Of a DNA stretch of 11,033 nt, positions 1 through 6,237 are shown piece after piece. The notes under the pieces are model-generated. The model ran no database searches. It worked only from the letters and a program-made list of their open reading frames with translations, and was not told the origin of the DNA. Every line of letters starts with the position of its first letter. Position 1 is the first letter of the stretch. The stretch spans positions 1 through 11,033 of the forward strand of contig JAGDDO010000165.1 in the NCBI GenBank assembly GCA_017848205.1. Reading direction: 5' to 3'. The translations under genes were made by a program, and so were the position numbers. This DNA comes from Oscillospiraceae bacterium. Its GTDB lineage: Bacteria; Bacillota_A; Clostridia; Oscillospirales; Ruminococcaceae.

Positions 1-63
1 CAAAACGCGAGGATTGAAGACCAAAACGCGAGGATTGAAGATCAAAACGCGAGGATTGAAGTC
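1..63 (+). repeat. In-frame 21-bp tandem repeat, three copies
   Basis: Units lie at 1-21, 22-42 and 43-63. The first 19 bases are identical in all three; only the last two differ (AC, AT, TC). The period is a multiple of three, so copy-number change adds or removes whole heptads without breaking the frame. The array may continue upstream of the window. Confidence 0.9.
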
Positions 64-369
64 GATAATGAAAGTAGTCAGATAGAAAATACGTGGGAAA
101 ATGCTAAAAACAAATGGATTGGATATGTGCGTAAGGAAACGGAAATGCATCAGATATCTAATATTACCGCTAAAGCGGTTATCGTTGTTCTTGAAAAATT
201 AGGAGAGAATCAGAATATTGGAACATCGGATGTACAGAAAATACTGGAATGTAAAGAAACTAAAGCACTCAGAATTATTAATGAAATGAAAAAACATGGA
301 ATTCTGATTCCGGTATATGGTCAAGGAAAGGGTAAATATAGCCTTAATACAATGGTTGAATATAGTTGA
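1..369 (+). CDS. C-terminal part of a winged-helix protein with heptad-repeat linker (5' partial)
   Basis: The frame is open from base 1 to the TGA at 367-369, so the gene begins outside the window and the internal ATG at 127 is not a likely start. The visible 122 residues begin with three copies of a seven-residue unit (QNARIED, QNARIED, QNARIEV). A charged stretch follows, then a C-terminal region (roughly the last 65 residues) that reads as a small winged helix: a helix with TAKAVIVVLEKLGE, a helix-turn-helix with TSDVQKILECKETKALRII, and a wing with GQGKGKYSL. Similar C-terminal wHTH tails occur on Fic-family and AlbA-type ATP-binding proteins, but no catalytic part is visible, so the family is not assigned. 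The heptads would suit a short coiled-coil linker. A DNA-binding role is inferred from the fold only. Confidence 0.7.
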   Translation, partial: QNARIEDQNARIEDQNARIEVDNESSQIENTWENAKNKWIGYVRKETEMHQISNITAKAVIVVLEKLGENQNIGTSDVQKILECKETKALRIINEMKKHGILIPVYGQGKGKYSLNTMVEYS

Positions 370-435
370 TATCATCATTATGGTAAGTAATTGCAGGAAT
401 AACGAAAGATTCGTTCAGTCATGTGTATTCCTTAG

Positions 436-648
436 AAGTATATAAATCACAGTATCAATTTACGTGACGGTTCGGTTTTGCCAGGATACAATGAGATTTA
501 TAATGAACTAAAAACACTTGATCCGGAAGATTACTTACAAATTATTCTTAATGCTGAAACAGATGAAGAAAAAGAGTTCTATAATTCTGTCAGTGATATA
601 GTTTTGCAGCAGGCACAGAAAAAAGTGATTGAAAGCGGTTTGTTTTAA
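436..648 (+). pseudogene. Start-less coding remnant of an unknown small protein
   Basis: After an in-frame TAG at 433-435 the frame stays open to the TAA at 646-648. It encodes about 70 residues that look like real protein, including LRDGSVLPGYNEIYNEL, a DPEDYLQIILNA stretch and a glutamine-rich helical end (IVLQQAQKK). There is no ATG or GTG in this frame; the only TTG, at 478, falls inside the coding-like part and lacks a Shine-Dalgarno site. The likeliest reading is the 3' end of a gene that lost its start. The stop overlaps an ATG (TAATG, 646-650) that opens only six codons before TGA at 666-668, as if a translationally coupled next gene had also been lost. The family was not recognised. 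Confidence 0.45.
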
Positions 649-750
649 TGAAAGAGGTATCTGATTGAGAAATTCAATAAGCCGTTTTCACCACGCCAAT
701 CCGAAGACTATTTTCCGGACATATAAAATATAAGTATACCTGTTTAAAGG

Positions 751-779
751 TTGACATAACGCATGAAATATTGTACAAT
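751..779 (+). promoter_or_regulatory. Sigma-A-type promoter of the c-di-GMP gene
   Basis: TTGACA at 751-756 and TACAAT at 774-779 are separated by exactly 17 bp, which is close to consensus. Transcription should start near 786, giving an untranslated leader of about 118 nt before the ATG at 904. No other feature was found in 669-750. Confidence 0.85.
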
Positions 780-803
780 AAATATATATATTTATTGTAA
801 ATG

Positions 804-895
804 CATAATTGCATAGACGATGAAAAACAGGGGACGGGGAACAAAGCAAATCTCCTGTGTGACCGTCGTAAATGCGATGTTATGATATAAGGAGA
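804..895 (+). promoter_or_regulatory. Structured 5' leader, candidate riboswitch or cis-regulatory RNA
   Basis: A closing stem pairs 804-808 (CATAA) with 880-884 (TTATG) and 809-814 (TTGCAT) with 872-877 (ATGCGA), with a 2-nt bulge. Inside it, 816-819 (GACG) can pair with 864-867 (CGTC). An 8-bp hairpin pairs 827-834 (ACAGGGGA) with 851-858 (TCTCCTGT) around a 16-nt purine-rich loop. The 3' strand of that hairpin contains TCTCC (851-855), complementary to GGAGA at 891-895, which overlaps the ribosome-binding site. The alternative pairing could therefore hide or expose translation initiation. No U-run follows, so translational control is likelier than termination. The GEMM-I core sequence is not matched. 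The ligand, if any, is unknown; c-di-GMP is a guess from the downstream gene. Confidence 0.45.
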
Positions 896-903
896 TGCAT
901 AAA

Positions 904-3030
904 ATGCATGAGAACAATGTGAATATTTCCGGAGACGGAGAAAAGACAATCAAACAGTCCGAAAACGAGATCTTTGCACACGTATCACGTACGCTGGCAA
1001 GCAGATATGAAGTTATTTACTACGTTGATGTTAATACCAGTGAATATCGTATTTACAGTGCCAGTGATGAGTATTCAAACCTTGGCACACAGGCCGAGGG
1101 TTCTGATTTCTTTGCTGATGCCGTCAGGGATATCAATACGCTGATCCATCCGGAGGACAGGGAGATGGTCATCAGCGCACTTGATAAAGAAAACCTTATA
1201 AAAACTATCGACAGGGACGGAACATTTGAACTTTCCTACCGGCAGATACTTGAAGGCAGACAGCAGTATGTAAGTATTCTTATTATGTACGCCACCGGTG
1301 ATCACAGTCATCTGGTTATCGGCGTATCTAATGCTGATGTTCAGGTGCGTCATCAGCAGGAGCTGGAATCTAAAAACAGGACATTCAATGAAATTGCGAC
1401 AGCTCTCGCTTCCAAATATGAAGTAATTTACACTGTGAATACTGAGACCGGGGAATACAATGAATACAGCACATCTGAAAATTTCCGATGGAGTGAATCC
1501 GGATACAGCGGAACAGATTTCTTCAGTGATACTGAAAGAAATATAAAAACAAGCGTTTATCCTGAAGACTATCCGATGGTTGCGGATGTCATGACAAAGG
1601 AGTCTCTGCTCAAGAAACTTAATGCCTTCGGAAAATTTACAATGAGCTACCGTCTCGTTATAGAAGGCGAGCCGAGCTATGTTTCACTTTATGCTGTAAA
1701 ACCAAGTCCGGAGTCAGAAAACATTATTATCGCGGTGGCCAATGTCGATGATACCAAAAAGGTAATGTACGATGTTACTCACGATATGCAGACAGGAATT
1801 TACACCCGTGAATATCTGTATTCAAAAATAGCTGAAATGTTCAGGAACAATCCTGATACGGAGTATTACATCTGCTATGTGGACGTAATGAATTTCAAGG
1901 TAGTAAACGATATTTTCGGTACAGAATTCGGTAATTATGCGATAAAGCATATAGCGGACTGGTTCAGGGAAAATCTTTCACACCGCTGCTGTTACGGTCG
2001 TCTTCTCGGAATAAACTTTGGTATTTGTATGCCGAAAGATGAATTCGATCTGCAGAAATTCGAAGACCGTCTGTCAAAGTTTATTCTTAAGAACGAAAAG
2101 GCCGAATACCATATTCTCGTTCATGTAGGTGTTTATGAGGCAGATCCTGAAACCACGCCTATACCGATAATGTTCGACAGAGCAAATCTTTCACTCTCAA
2201 CTATCAACGACGAATACAAGACTCATATTGCATTCTATAATGACAAGCTCCGTGAGCAGATCCTCTGGGATCAGGAGATAACCGCCCAGCTTCGCAAGGC
2301 AGTTGAAGAAATGCAGCTTAAACCGTATCTTCAGCCTATAGCCGATAAAGAAGGAAAGGTAGTGGGCGCTGAAGCACTTGCAAGATGGGAACATCCGAAG
2401 TACGGTTTCCTTGCGCCTTACAAGTTCATACCGACATTTGAAAAGAACGGTATGATCGTTGAAGTGGACAGACATATGTGGGAGTGCTCGTGCAGGCTCC
2501 TTGCAAAATGGAAGGAAAAGAATCCTGACCTTTTTATCTCAGTAAATATTTCTCCGAAGAATTTCTACTTTTTCGACGTTGTTTCCGAGATAAAGAAACT
2601 TGTTGAAAAGTACGGTATAAATCCTGCAAATCTTCGCATCGAGATAACTGAAACAGTTATGATGAACGATGCGGAAAACAGAATGCAGATCCTTGAAAAC
2701 TTCCGCAGCGCAGGTTTCATCGTTGAAATGGATGACTTCGGAAGCGGCTATTCTTCACTCAATATGCTCAAACAGATGCCTGTTGACGTGCTCAAGATCG
2801 ACATGAAGTTTCTCGGAAGCAGTGACGATTCCGACAAGGCCAACATCATTGTACGTAACGTTATCAGTCTTACAAGAGAGCTTGGGATCACTTCACTTAC
2901 CGAAGGTGTTGAGACGCAGAACCAGTACAACACTCTTAATGACATGGGCTGTATCCTTTTCCAGGGATACTATTTCGCAAAGCCGATGCCGGTAGAAGAA
3001 TTTGAAAAGTTTGCCGGCCTGACAGAGTAA
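904..3030 (+). CDS. PAS-PAS-GGDEF-EAL protein, probable c-di-GMP phosphodiesterase
   Basis: The 708-residue protein probably hydrolyses cyclic di-GMP to pGpG. Two homologous PAS-like sensory domains lie at about 28-143 and 165-280, each opening with a LAS(R/K)YEVIY motif and containing a PED motif. A GGDEF domain follows (about 290-440) whose signature is degenerate (LGINF at 368-372 instead of GGDEF), so it should not make c-di-GMP and may only bind nucleotide. The EAL domain (about 460-700) keeps the metal and catalytic motifs: EAL at 490-492, SVNIS, EITET, DDFG at 610-613, KID, EGVE near 667 and QGYYFAKPM. No membrane segment is seen, so it is likely cytosolic. The start at 904 is preferred because AAGGAG at 889-894 sits 9 bp upstream; the in-frame ATG at 895 abuts that site. 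It has its own promoter and terminator, so it is monocistronic. Confidence 0.92.
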   Translation: MHENNVNISGDGEKTIKQSENEIFAHVSRTLASRYEVIYYVDVNTSEYRIYSASDEYSNLGTQAEGSDFFADAVRDINTLIHPEDREMVISALDKENLIKTIDRDGTFELSYRQILEGRQQYVSILIMYATGDHSHLVIGVSNADVQVRHQQELESKNRTFNEIATALASKYEVIYTVNTETGEYNEYSTSENFRWSESGYSGTDFFSDTERNIKTSVYPEDYPMVADVMTKESLLKKLNAFGKFTMSYRLVIEGEPSYVSLYAVKPSPESENIIIAVANVDDTKKVMYDVTHDMQTGIYTREYLYSKIAEMFRNNPDTEYYICYVDVMNFKVVNDIFGTEFGNYAIKHIADWFRENLSHRCCYGRLLGINFGICMPKDEFDLQKFEDRLSKFILKNEKAEYHILVHVGVYEADPETTPIPIMFDRANLSLSTINDEYKTHIAFYNDKLREQILWDQEITAQLRKAVEEMQLKPYLQPIADKEGKVVGAEALARWEHPKYGFLAPYKFIPTFEKNGMIVEVDRHMWECSCRLLAKWKEKNPDLFISVNISPKNFYFFDVVSEIKKLVEKYGINPANLRIEITETVMMNDAENRMQILENFRSAGFIVEMDDFGSGYSSLNMLKQMPVDVLKIDMKFLGSSDDSDKANIIVRNVISLTRELGITSLTEGVETQNQYNTLNDMGCILFQGYYFAKPMPVEEFEKFAGLTE

Positions 3031-3058
3031 GATCTTCACGATAAATAAACTAAACAGT

Positions 3059-3106
3059 AAACCAGAAGCGGATACCATCCTTAAAAGGGGTATCCGCTTC
3101 TGGTTT
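3059..3106. terminator. Bidirectional terminator between convergent genes
   Basis: A perfect 18-bp inverted repeat pairs AAACCAGAAGCGGATACC at 3059-3076 with its complement at 3089-3106. The 12-nt loop can pair further (CCTT with AAGG). Its outer ends are A-rich on the left and T-rich on the right, so it can serve both the gene ending at 3030 and the minus-strand gene ending at 3137. Confidence 0.9.
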
Positions 3107-3136
3107 ATTTATTCTGTTAAATCCGAATGCGAACGA

Positions 3137-4633
3137 TCACGTATAGTTTCTTATATCCAGAGAATTTGCAAGTATCATTGAAGAAAGATTATATTTACTG
3201 CCGTTAGCCCAGAGAAAGTTATTTGAATTGTGAGCTGCGTCACTTTCAGTTACTGCTCCCATTTTGTACGCTGTAAGTATACCGTCGTCAGACATTTCAA
3301 GCAGAGCAGTCGTATCGAGCTCTTCAAGATAACCTGCGCGGTACATTTCAATGTTGTAGCGGGCAATAAGTGATTCCGGACGTGAGAAGCAGAGCAGTGC
3401 GAACATAACTGTTGTGATTATGCAGAAGTATTTTGCGGCCTTTAAATTAAAGCGGAACTGCTTGATGATCACAAGAACGAATATCATTGAAAGCAGGATC
3501 ATAAACCAGCTTGTGTATACGCGTAATGTGGTGAGTCCGTACATTCTTATATACATGATCATCTTGCTTAAGGCAGTAGCGATCAGGATAAGTGTGAAGC
3601 TGCTTAAAATAATGCTGTAGAGTTTGAGTGTGAACGGCTTTTCTTCAGCAGTCTTTTTCGAGTATACGCTGATGGCACAGATAAGTCCCAGGTTGATGAC
3701 TGCTACCCAGAGAAGCTCAAAGAATCCGCGTCTTGCATAGTCGGCATATGTAAATCCTTCCGGAAGATTTCCCATGAATGCTGAAAGGAAGTATTTTGTC
3801 TGTGATATAAAGAAAAGAACGTACAGAAGACAAATCGGTGTGACTGCAGTGTAGCAGATAAGGTTGTTTATAACACGTTTGTTCATGAGTCTGAACCTGC
3901 AGTATTCGTCATCAAGCGCCTTAAGGTCGTCGCGGTGCGAATTTGACCAGAACATTCCGAAAAGATAAAGTGAACACGGCAGAGCAAGCAGAATCTTAAC
4001 CATTATCTCATTTGCGTTTAAATCAGAAAGCATATCCGTGATGCTTGTGAACATGTTTTCCATTCCTTCATCTGCCGACATAAGGAGACATGCCACAAGA
4101 GCAGTTACAGGAACGGTCGCCACAAGACCGAGAAAAATAAATTTTATACTGCTGCAAGTCTTTGATCCCTTTACAGCTCCGGCAGATACTTTGATCTGTT
4201 CGCCGAATTTTGAAAAAGGATAGCTTAAAACTGATTTTTTAAGTGCAAAAGGAAGATATTTTTCAATTGTTGTTTTTCCTGCACCCACCGAGAAAAGAAG
4301 ATACGATCCGGCGAAAATCAGAAAGATCACATCAAGAAATTTGATAAAGCTGTTGTCAGTGATCGAGAAGACAAGGCTGAAGGCGTAAAGAATAAAAACT
4401 ATAACGTTGTTCAATAAAGAAAAAACAAATCCTTTTTTCGAAAAGTAGATAACGGCAGCAGTTATAATCCCTGCATAAACTCCAGTTGTAAAGAATCCGG
4501 TTTTTTCAAAGACCGTGAACTTTATCAGGAAATATGCCGCTATCATTAAAAATACTGAAAGTATGTGATCTGAAATGCTGTATTCTGTTTTTTTCAGCCC
4601 CTGTTCTGGAGCTGCAGCGATATTCTCATTCAT
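3137..4633 (-). CDS. DUF4153/DUF4173-type multi-spanning membrane protein
   Basis: This is a 498-residue integral membrane protein with about 11 hydrophobic segments, at roughly 24-41, 46-64, 69-90, 96-117, 163-185, 211-229, 257-277, 303-325, 336-360, 373-391 and 401-416. The segment around 291-313 (LPEGFTYADYARRGFFELL) and the one around 364-376 (YGLTTLRVYTSWF) match my recollection of the conserved core of DUF4153/DUF4173 proteins. The family has no established biochemical function. The N-terminal 23 residues and the last 80 or so look soluble. The start is supported by GGAGGT complementary to 4641-4646, eight bases upstream. It is a single-gene transcript with its own promoter at 4735-4763 and shares the terminator at 3059-3106. 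Confidence 0.75.
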   Translation of the reverse strand: MNENIAAAPEQGLKKTEYSISDHILSVFLMIAAYFLIKFTVFEKTGFFTTGVYAGIITAAVIYFSKKGFVFSLLNNVIVFILYAFSLVFSITDNSFIKFLDVIFLIFAGSYLLFSVGAGKTTIEKYLPFALKKSVLSYPFSKFGEQIKVSAGAVKGSKTCSSIKFIFLGLVATVPVTALVACLLMSADEGMENMFTSITDMLSDLNANEIMVKILLALPCSLYLFGMFWSNSHRDDLKALDDEYCRFRLMNKRVINNLICYTAVTPICLLYVLFFISQTKYFLSAFMGNLPEGFTYADYARRGFFELLWVAVINLGLICAISVYSKKTAEEKPFTLKLYSIILSSFTLILIATALSKMIMYIRMYGLTTLRVYTSWFMILLSMIFVLVIIKQFRFNLKAAKYFCIITTVMFALLCFSRPESLIARYNIEMYRAGYLEELDTTALLEMSDDGILTAYKMGAVTESDAAHNSNNFLWANGSKYNLSSMILANSLDIRNYT

Positions 4634-4734
4634 TTTAGTTACCTCCGTTATGGCTGTTCATCAGTGCCGCAGGGGCACATGATCCAGACTGCGTAAGATA
4701 ACCAGTGCGCGCTTCCGGTCATCCCTGTGACTAT

Positions 4735-4763
4735 AGTGTAACACATGGAATATTATTTGTCAA
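4735..4763 (-). promoter_or_regulatory. Promoter of the DUF4153/DUF4173 gene
   Basis: On the minus strand, TTGACA (complement of 4758-4763) and TACACT (complement of 4735-4740) are 17 bp apart. The leader is about 95 nt, with one weak hairpin possible (CGCAG with CTGCG). Just upstream of the -35 box lies a small inverted repeat, TTATTG at 4771-4776 and CAATAA at 4782-4787, a possible operator or simply part of the AT-rich tract. The rest of 4788-4844 shows nothing I can name. Confidence 0.75.
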
Positions 4764-4844
4764 TACAAAATTATTGAAAAACAATAAAATATTTTTGAAA
4801 ATCGGAAACTTAATATTTTGACACCAGTTTTATACCGTTTGTTT

Positions 4845-4954
4845 AGGAAACACTGATTAAATCGGAAATCCGGCTTCGCCGGATTTCCGGAGGTGGGATT
4901 TGCGGGGCTTCGCCCCGGACCCCACGCTGATTTATGAATAAATCAGCGTTTCCT
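4845..4954. repeat. Hairpin-rich intergenic repeat element, copy A (110 bp)
   Basis: The ends form a 14-bp terminal inverted repeat with one mismatch (AGGAAACACTGATT at 4845-4858; AATCAGCGTTTCCT at 4941-4954). Inside are three hairpins: an 11-bp stem 4864-4874/4878-4888 with a TTC loop, a 6-bp stem 4903-4908/4912-4917 with a TTC loop and flanking GTGGG/CCCAC pairing (4893-4897/4921-4925), and a 12-bp perfect stem 4924-4935/4938-4949 (ACGCTGATTTAT). Its reverse complement matches copy C at 10074-10180 over the whole length. It codes for nothing, so it resembles a REP or MITE-type element. It lies between divergent promoters. Confidence 0.88.
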
Positions 4955-4978
4955 TTATTATATATTTTCTATAATATC

Positions 4979-5007
4979 TTGAAATAATCAGCAGGATATG
5001 TTATACT
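4979..5007 (+). promoter_or_regulatory. Promoter of the desulfoferrodoxin gene
   Basis: TTGAAA at 4979-4984 and TATACT at 5002-5007 are 17 bp apart. Much of the sequence recurs at the promoter at 5693-5721. The leader is about 99 nt (transcript start near 5014) and can form a small stem of CTTTGCA at 5039-5045 with TGCAAAG at 5077-5083. Confidence 0.8.
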
Positions 5008-5112
5008 TTTTATACAAAGTTTATGGGCGCACCTGAAGCTTTGCACATGCGTGCTGACCGGTGTTTCCCGAAATTTTGCAAAGGAAGTATTAAGGAAAGG
5101 AAGCGTTATAAT

Positions 5113-5490
5113 ATGCTTAAATTTTTCAAATGTGAGGTCTGTAAGAATATCATCATTAAGTTAGCAGATTCCGGTGTGCCGGTTTCATGCTGCGGAAAGC
5201 CGATGACGGAACTCGTTCCGGGTGCAGCTGACGGTGCGCTTGAAAAGCATGTACCTGCTGTTACAGCAGATGGAAAGAATGTAAAGGTTCAGATCGGTGA
5301 AGTTCTCCATCCTATGCTGGAAGAACACTTTATTCAGTTTATCGCACTTGAAACAAAGAACGGTTTCCAGGTGAAATACCTTAAGGCCGGCGATGAACCG
5401 AAGGCTGAATTCACTGTTGCCGCTGATGATGAAGCAGTTGCTGTATACGAGTACTGTAATCTCCACGGCCTCTGGGTAAAGGAATTATAA
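5113..5490 (+). CDS. dfx: Desulfoferrodoxin (two-iron superoxide reductase)
   Basis: This 125-residue cytosolic protein has both iron sites of class I superoxide reductase, which reduces superoxide to hydrogen peroxide in anaerobes without releasing oxygen. The N-terminal desulforedoxin-like FeCys4 site has C7, C10, C26 and C27. The catalytic FeHis4Cys site has H46 (in EKHVP, with the expected Glu and Lys just before it), H66, H72, C115 and H118. The length fits the family. The start is set at 5113, not at the upstream in-frame ATG at 5023: AGGAAAGGAAG lies just before 5113, the upstream 30 codons are not part of the family, and 5023 falls only about 9 nt after the predicted transcript start. 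It is transcribed alone from the promoter at 4979-5007 and stopped at 5551-5591. Confidence 0.95.
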   Translation: MLKFFKCEVCKNIIIKLADSGVPVSCCGKPMTELVPGAADGALEKHVPAVTADGKNVKVQIGEVLHPMLEEHFIQFIALETKNGFQVKYLKAGDEPKAEFTVAADDEAVAVYEYCNLHGLWVKEL

Positions 5491-5550
5491 TAAAGCATCT
5501 GTATTTAACAGGGGCTTCTTGTATATTTCACGTACAATAAATGAATTAAA

Positions 5551-5591
5551 ATAGTGGACGTAAAACTTTATTTGCGTTCACTATATTTTTA
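5551..5591 (+). terminator. Intrinsic terminator after dfx
   Basis: A 14-bp stem (5551-5564 with 5571-5584, including two G-U pairs in RNA) with loop ACTTTA is followed by ATTTTTA. It ends the dfx transcript about 60 nt after its stop codon. The stretch 5491-5550 holds nothing else I can identify. Confidence 0.85.
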
Positions 5592-5597
5592 GGCAGG

Positions 5598-5650
5598 CAC
5601 TGATTTATACGTGAATCAGCGGGGTGCGTGTCGCAGTAATTAAATCAGTG
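5598..5650. repeat. Short copy B of the intergenic repeat element (53 bp)
   Basis: Perfect 10-bp terminal inverted repeats, CACTGATTTA at 5598-5607 and TAAATCAGTG at 5641-5650, match the ends of copies A and C. The first hairpin (CTGATTTA with TGAATCAG, loop TACG) is kept in the same place as the 12-bp palindrome of copy C. The internal hairpins are missing, so this looks like an internally deleted derivative in the same orientation as copy C. Confidence 0.65.
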
Positions 5651-5656
5651 TTTTAT

Positions 5657-5687
5657 TATGTCCCGCTTATGTCGGATACGGGACATA
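5657..5687. promoter_or_regulatory. Inverted repeat just upstream of the vanZ-like promoter
   Basis: TATGTCCCG at 5657-5665 and CGGGACATA at 5679-5687 form a perfect 9-bp inverted repeat around a 13-nt spacer and end five bases before the -35 box. TTATGTC also recurs in the spacer. The position suits an activator or repressor site. It lacks a T-run, so a terminator is unlikely. Confidence 0.4.
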
Positions 5688-5692
5688 TAAAC

Positions 5693-5721
5693 TTGAAATA
5701 ATCAACCAAATGTGCTATACT
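5693..5721 (+). promoter_or_regulatory. Promoter of the vanZ-like operon
   Basis: TTGAAA at 5693-5698 and TATACT at 5716-5721 are 17 bp apart. The 13 bases from the C before the -35 box, the -10 box with its TTTT tail and a downstream ACAAAG are shared with the dfx promoter at 4979-5007. Confidence 0.8.
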
Positions 5722-5769
5722 TTTAACAAAGGTGATAACAGTTTCAGGTGACAGCAGGGAGGTTCGGGC

Positions 5770-6237
5770 ATGTTCAGAAAGTTGTATGAGAACAGAAAAG
5801 AGATAACAAATATTCTTTTTCTGATCTATATTATAGCTGTGCTGTCGCTCACATTTGTCGTCCGTGAAACAATGGTATTCCGTACTCCGCATAACAGGGG
5901 AGTTGTAACGGAGCCGTTCCGTGAACTGCAGGCGATGATAGAACAGCCTGATCACTTTTTCTGGTTTATGCAGATAGCACTCAATGTTCTGCTTTTCATT
6001 CCGTTCGGATTTCTGCTTCCGTGTGTGAGCCGGTACTTCAGAAGTTCGATGGCCATAGTGGCTTCAGGTTTTATGTTTTCAGGCTTTATTGAGACCATGC
6101 AGTACATAACGGGCAGAGGTCTTACTGAAGTTGATGATATTATTACAAACACGACAGGTGCAGCAATCGGGGCCGTTATTTACTGGGCAGCTGTTGTGGT
6201 AAAAGAAAAACACAGGAAAGAAGGGATCCTTTTATGA
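5770..6237 (+). CDS. VanZ-like membrane protein
   Basis: This 155-residue membrane protein has four hydrophobic segments at about 14-31, 65-85, 93-113 and 124-144. The VanZ family signatures are clear: NVLLFIPFGFLLP at 72-84, GFIETMQ at 105-111 with Glu108, and TEVDDIITNTTGAAIG at 119-134 with Asp122/123 and Asn127. VanZ was named for low-level teicoplanin resistance in a vancomycin cluster, but most solitary homologues have no proven role and may act on cell-envelope lipids or glycopeptides. No vanHAX genes are nearby, so resistance cannot be inferred. GGGAGG at 5757-5762 sits seven bases before the ATG. The stop overlaps the next start by four bases (ATGA), indicating translational coupling. 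Confidence 0.9.
   Translation: MFRKLYENRKEITNILFLIYIIAVLSLTFVVRETMVFRTPHNRGVVTEPFRELQAMIEQPDHFFWFMQIALNVLLFIPFGFLLPCVSRYFRSSMAIVASGFMFSGFIETMQYITGRGLTEVDDIITNTTGAAIGAVIYWAAVVVKEKHRKEGILL

Noticed and set aside
1..63. Possible CRISPR array
   Set aside because: The units are directly joined with no spacers and are read in frame as part of a protein.
801..884. Standard GEMM-I c-di-GMP riboswitch
   Set aside because: The CACAGGGCAAACC and GGGACGCAAAGCC core elements are not present. Only loose resemblance (an ACAAAGC stretch) was seen, so no class is assigned.
895..903. Upstream ATG at 895 as start of the GGDEF/EAL gene
   Set aside because: It directly abuts the AAGGAG ribosome-binding site; the ATG at 904 has normal spacing.
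674..949. Minus-strand open frame across the leader and promoter at 674-949
   Set aside because: It overlaps the promoter, the structured leader and the start of a firm gene, has no ribosome-binding site and reads as low-quality protein.
4845..4954. Copy A of the repeat as an ordinary transcription terminator
   Set aside because: It lies between divergent genes where no transcript should end, and the hairpins lack a following U-run.
5023..5112. N-terminal extension of desulfoferrodoxin from the ATG at 5023
   Set aside because: It would start about 9 nt after the predicted transcript start, has no ribosome-binding site and adds 30 residues foreign to the family; 5113 has a good site.
5770..6237. 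Glycopeptide resistance cluster around the VanZ-like gene
   Set aside because: None of vanH, vanA, vanX, vanR or vanS is nearby; the gene is a stand-alone family member.
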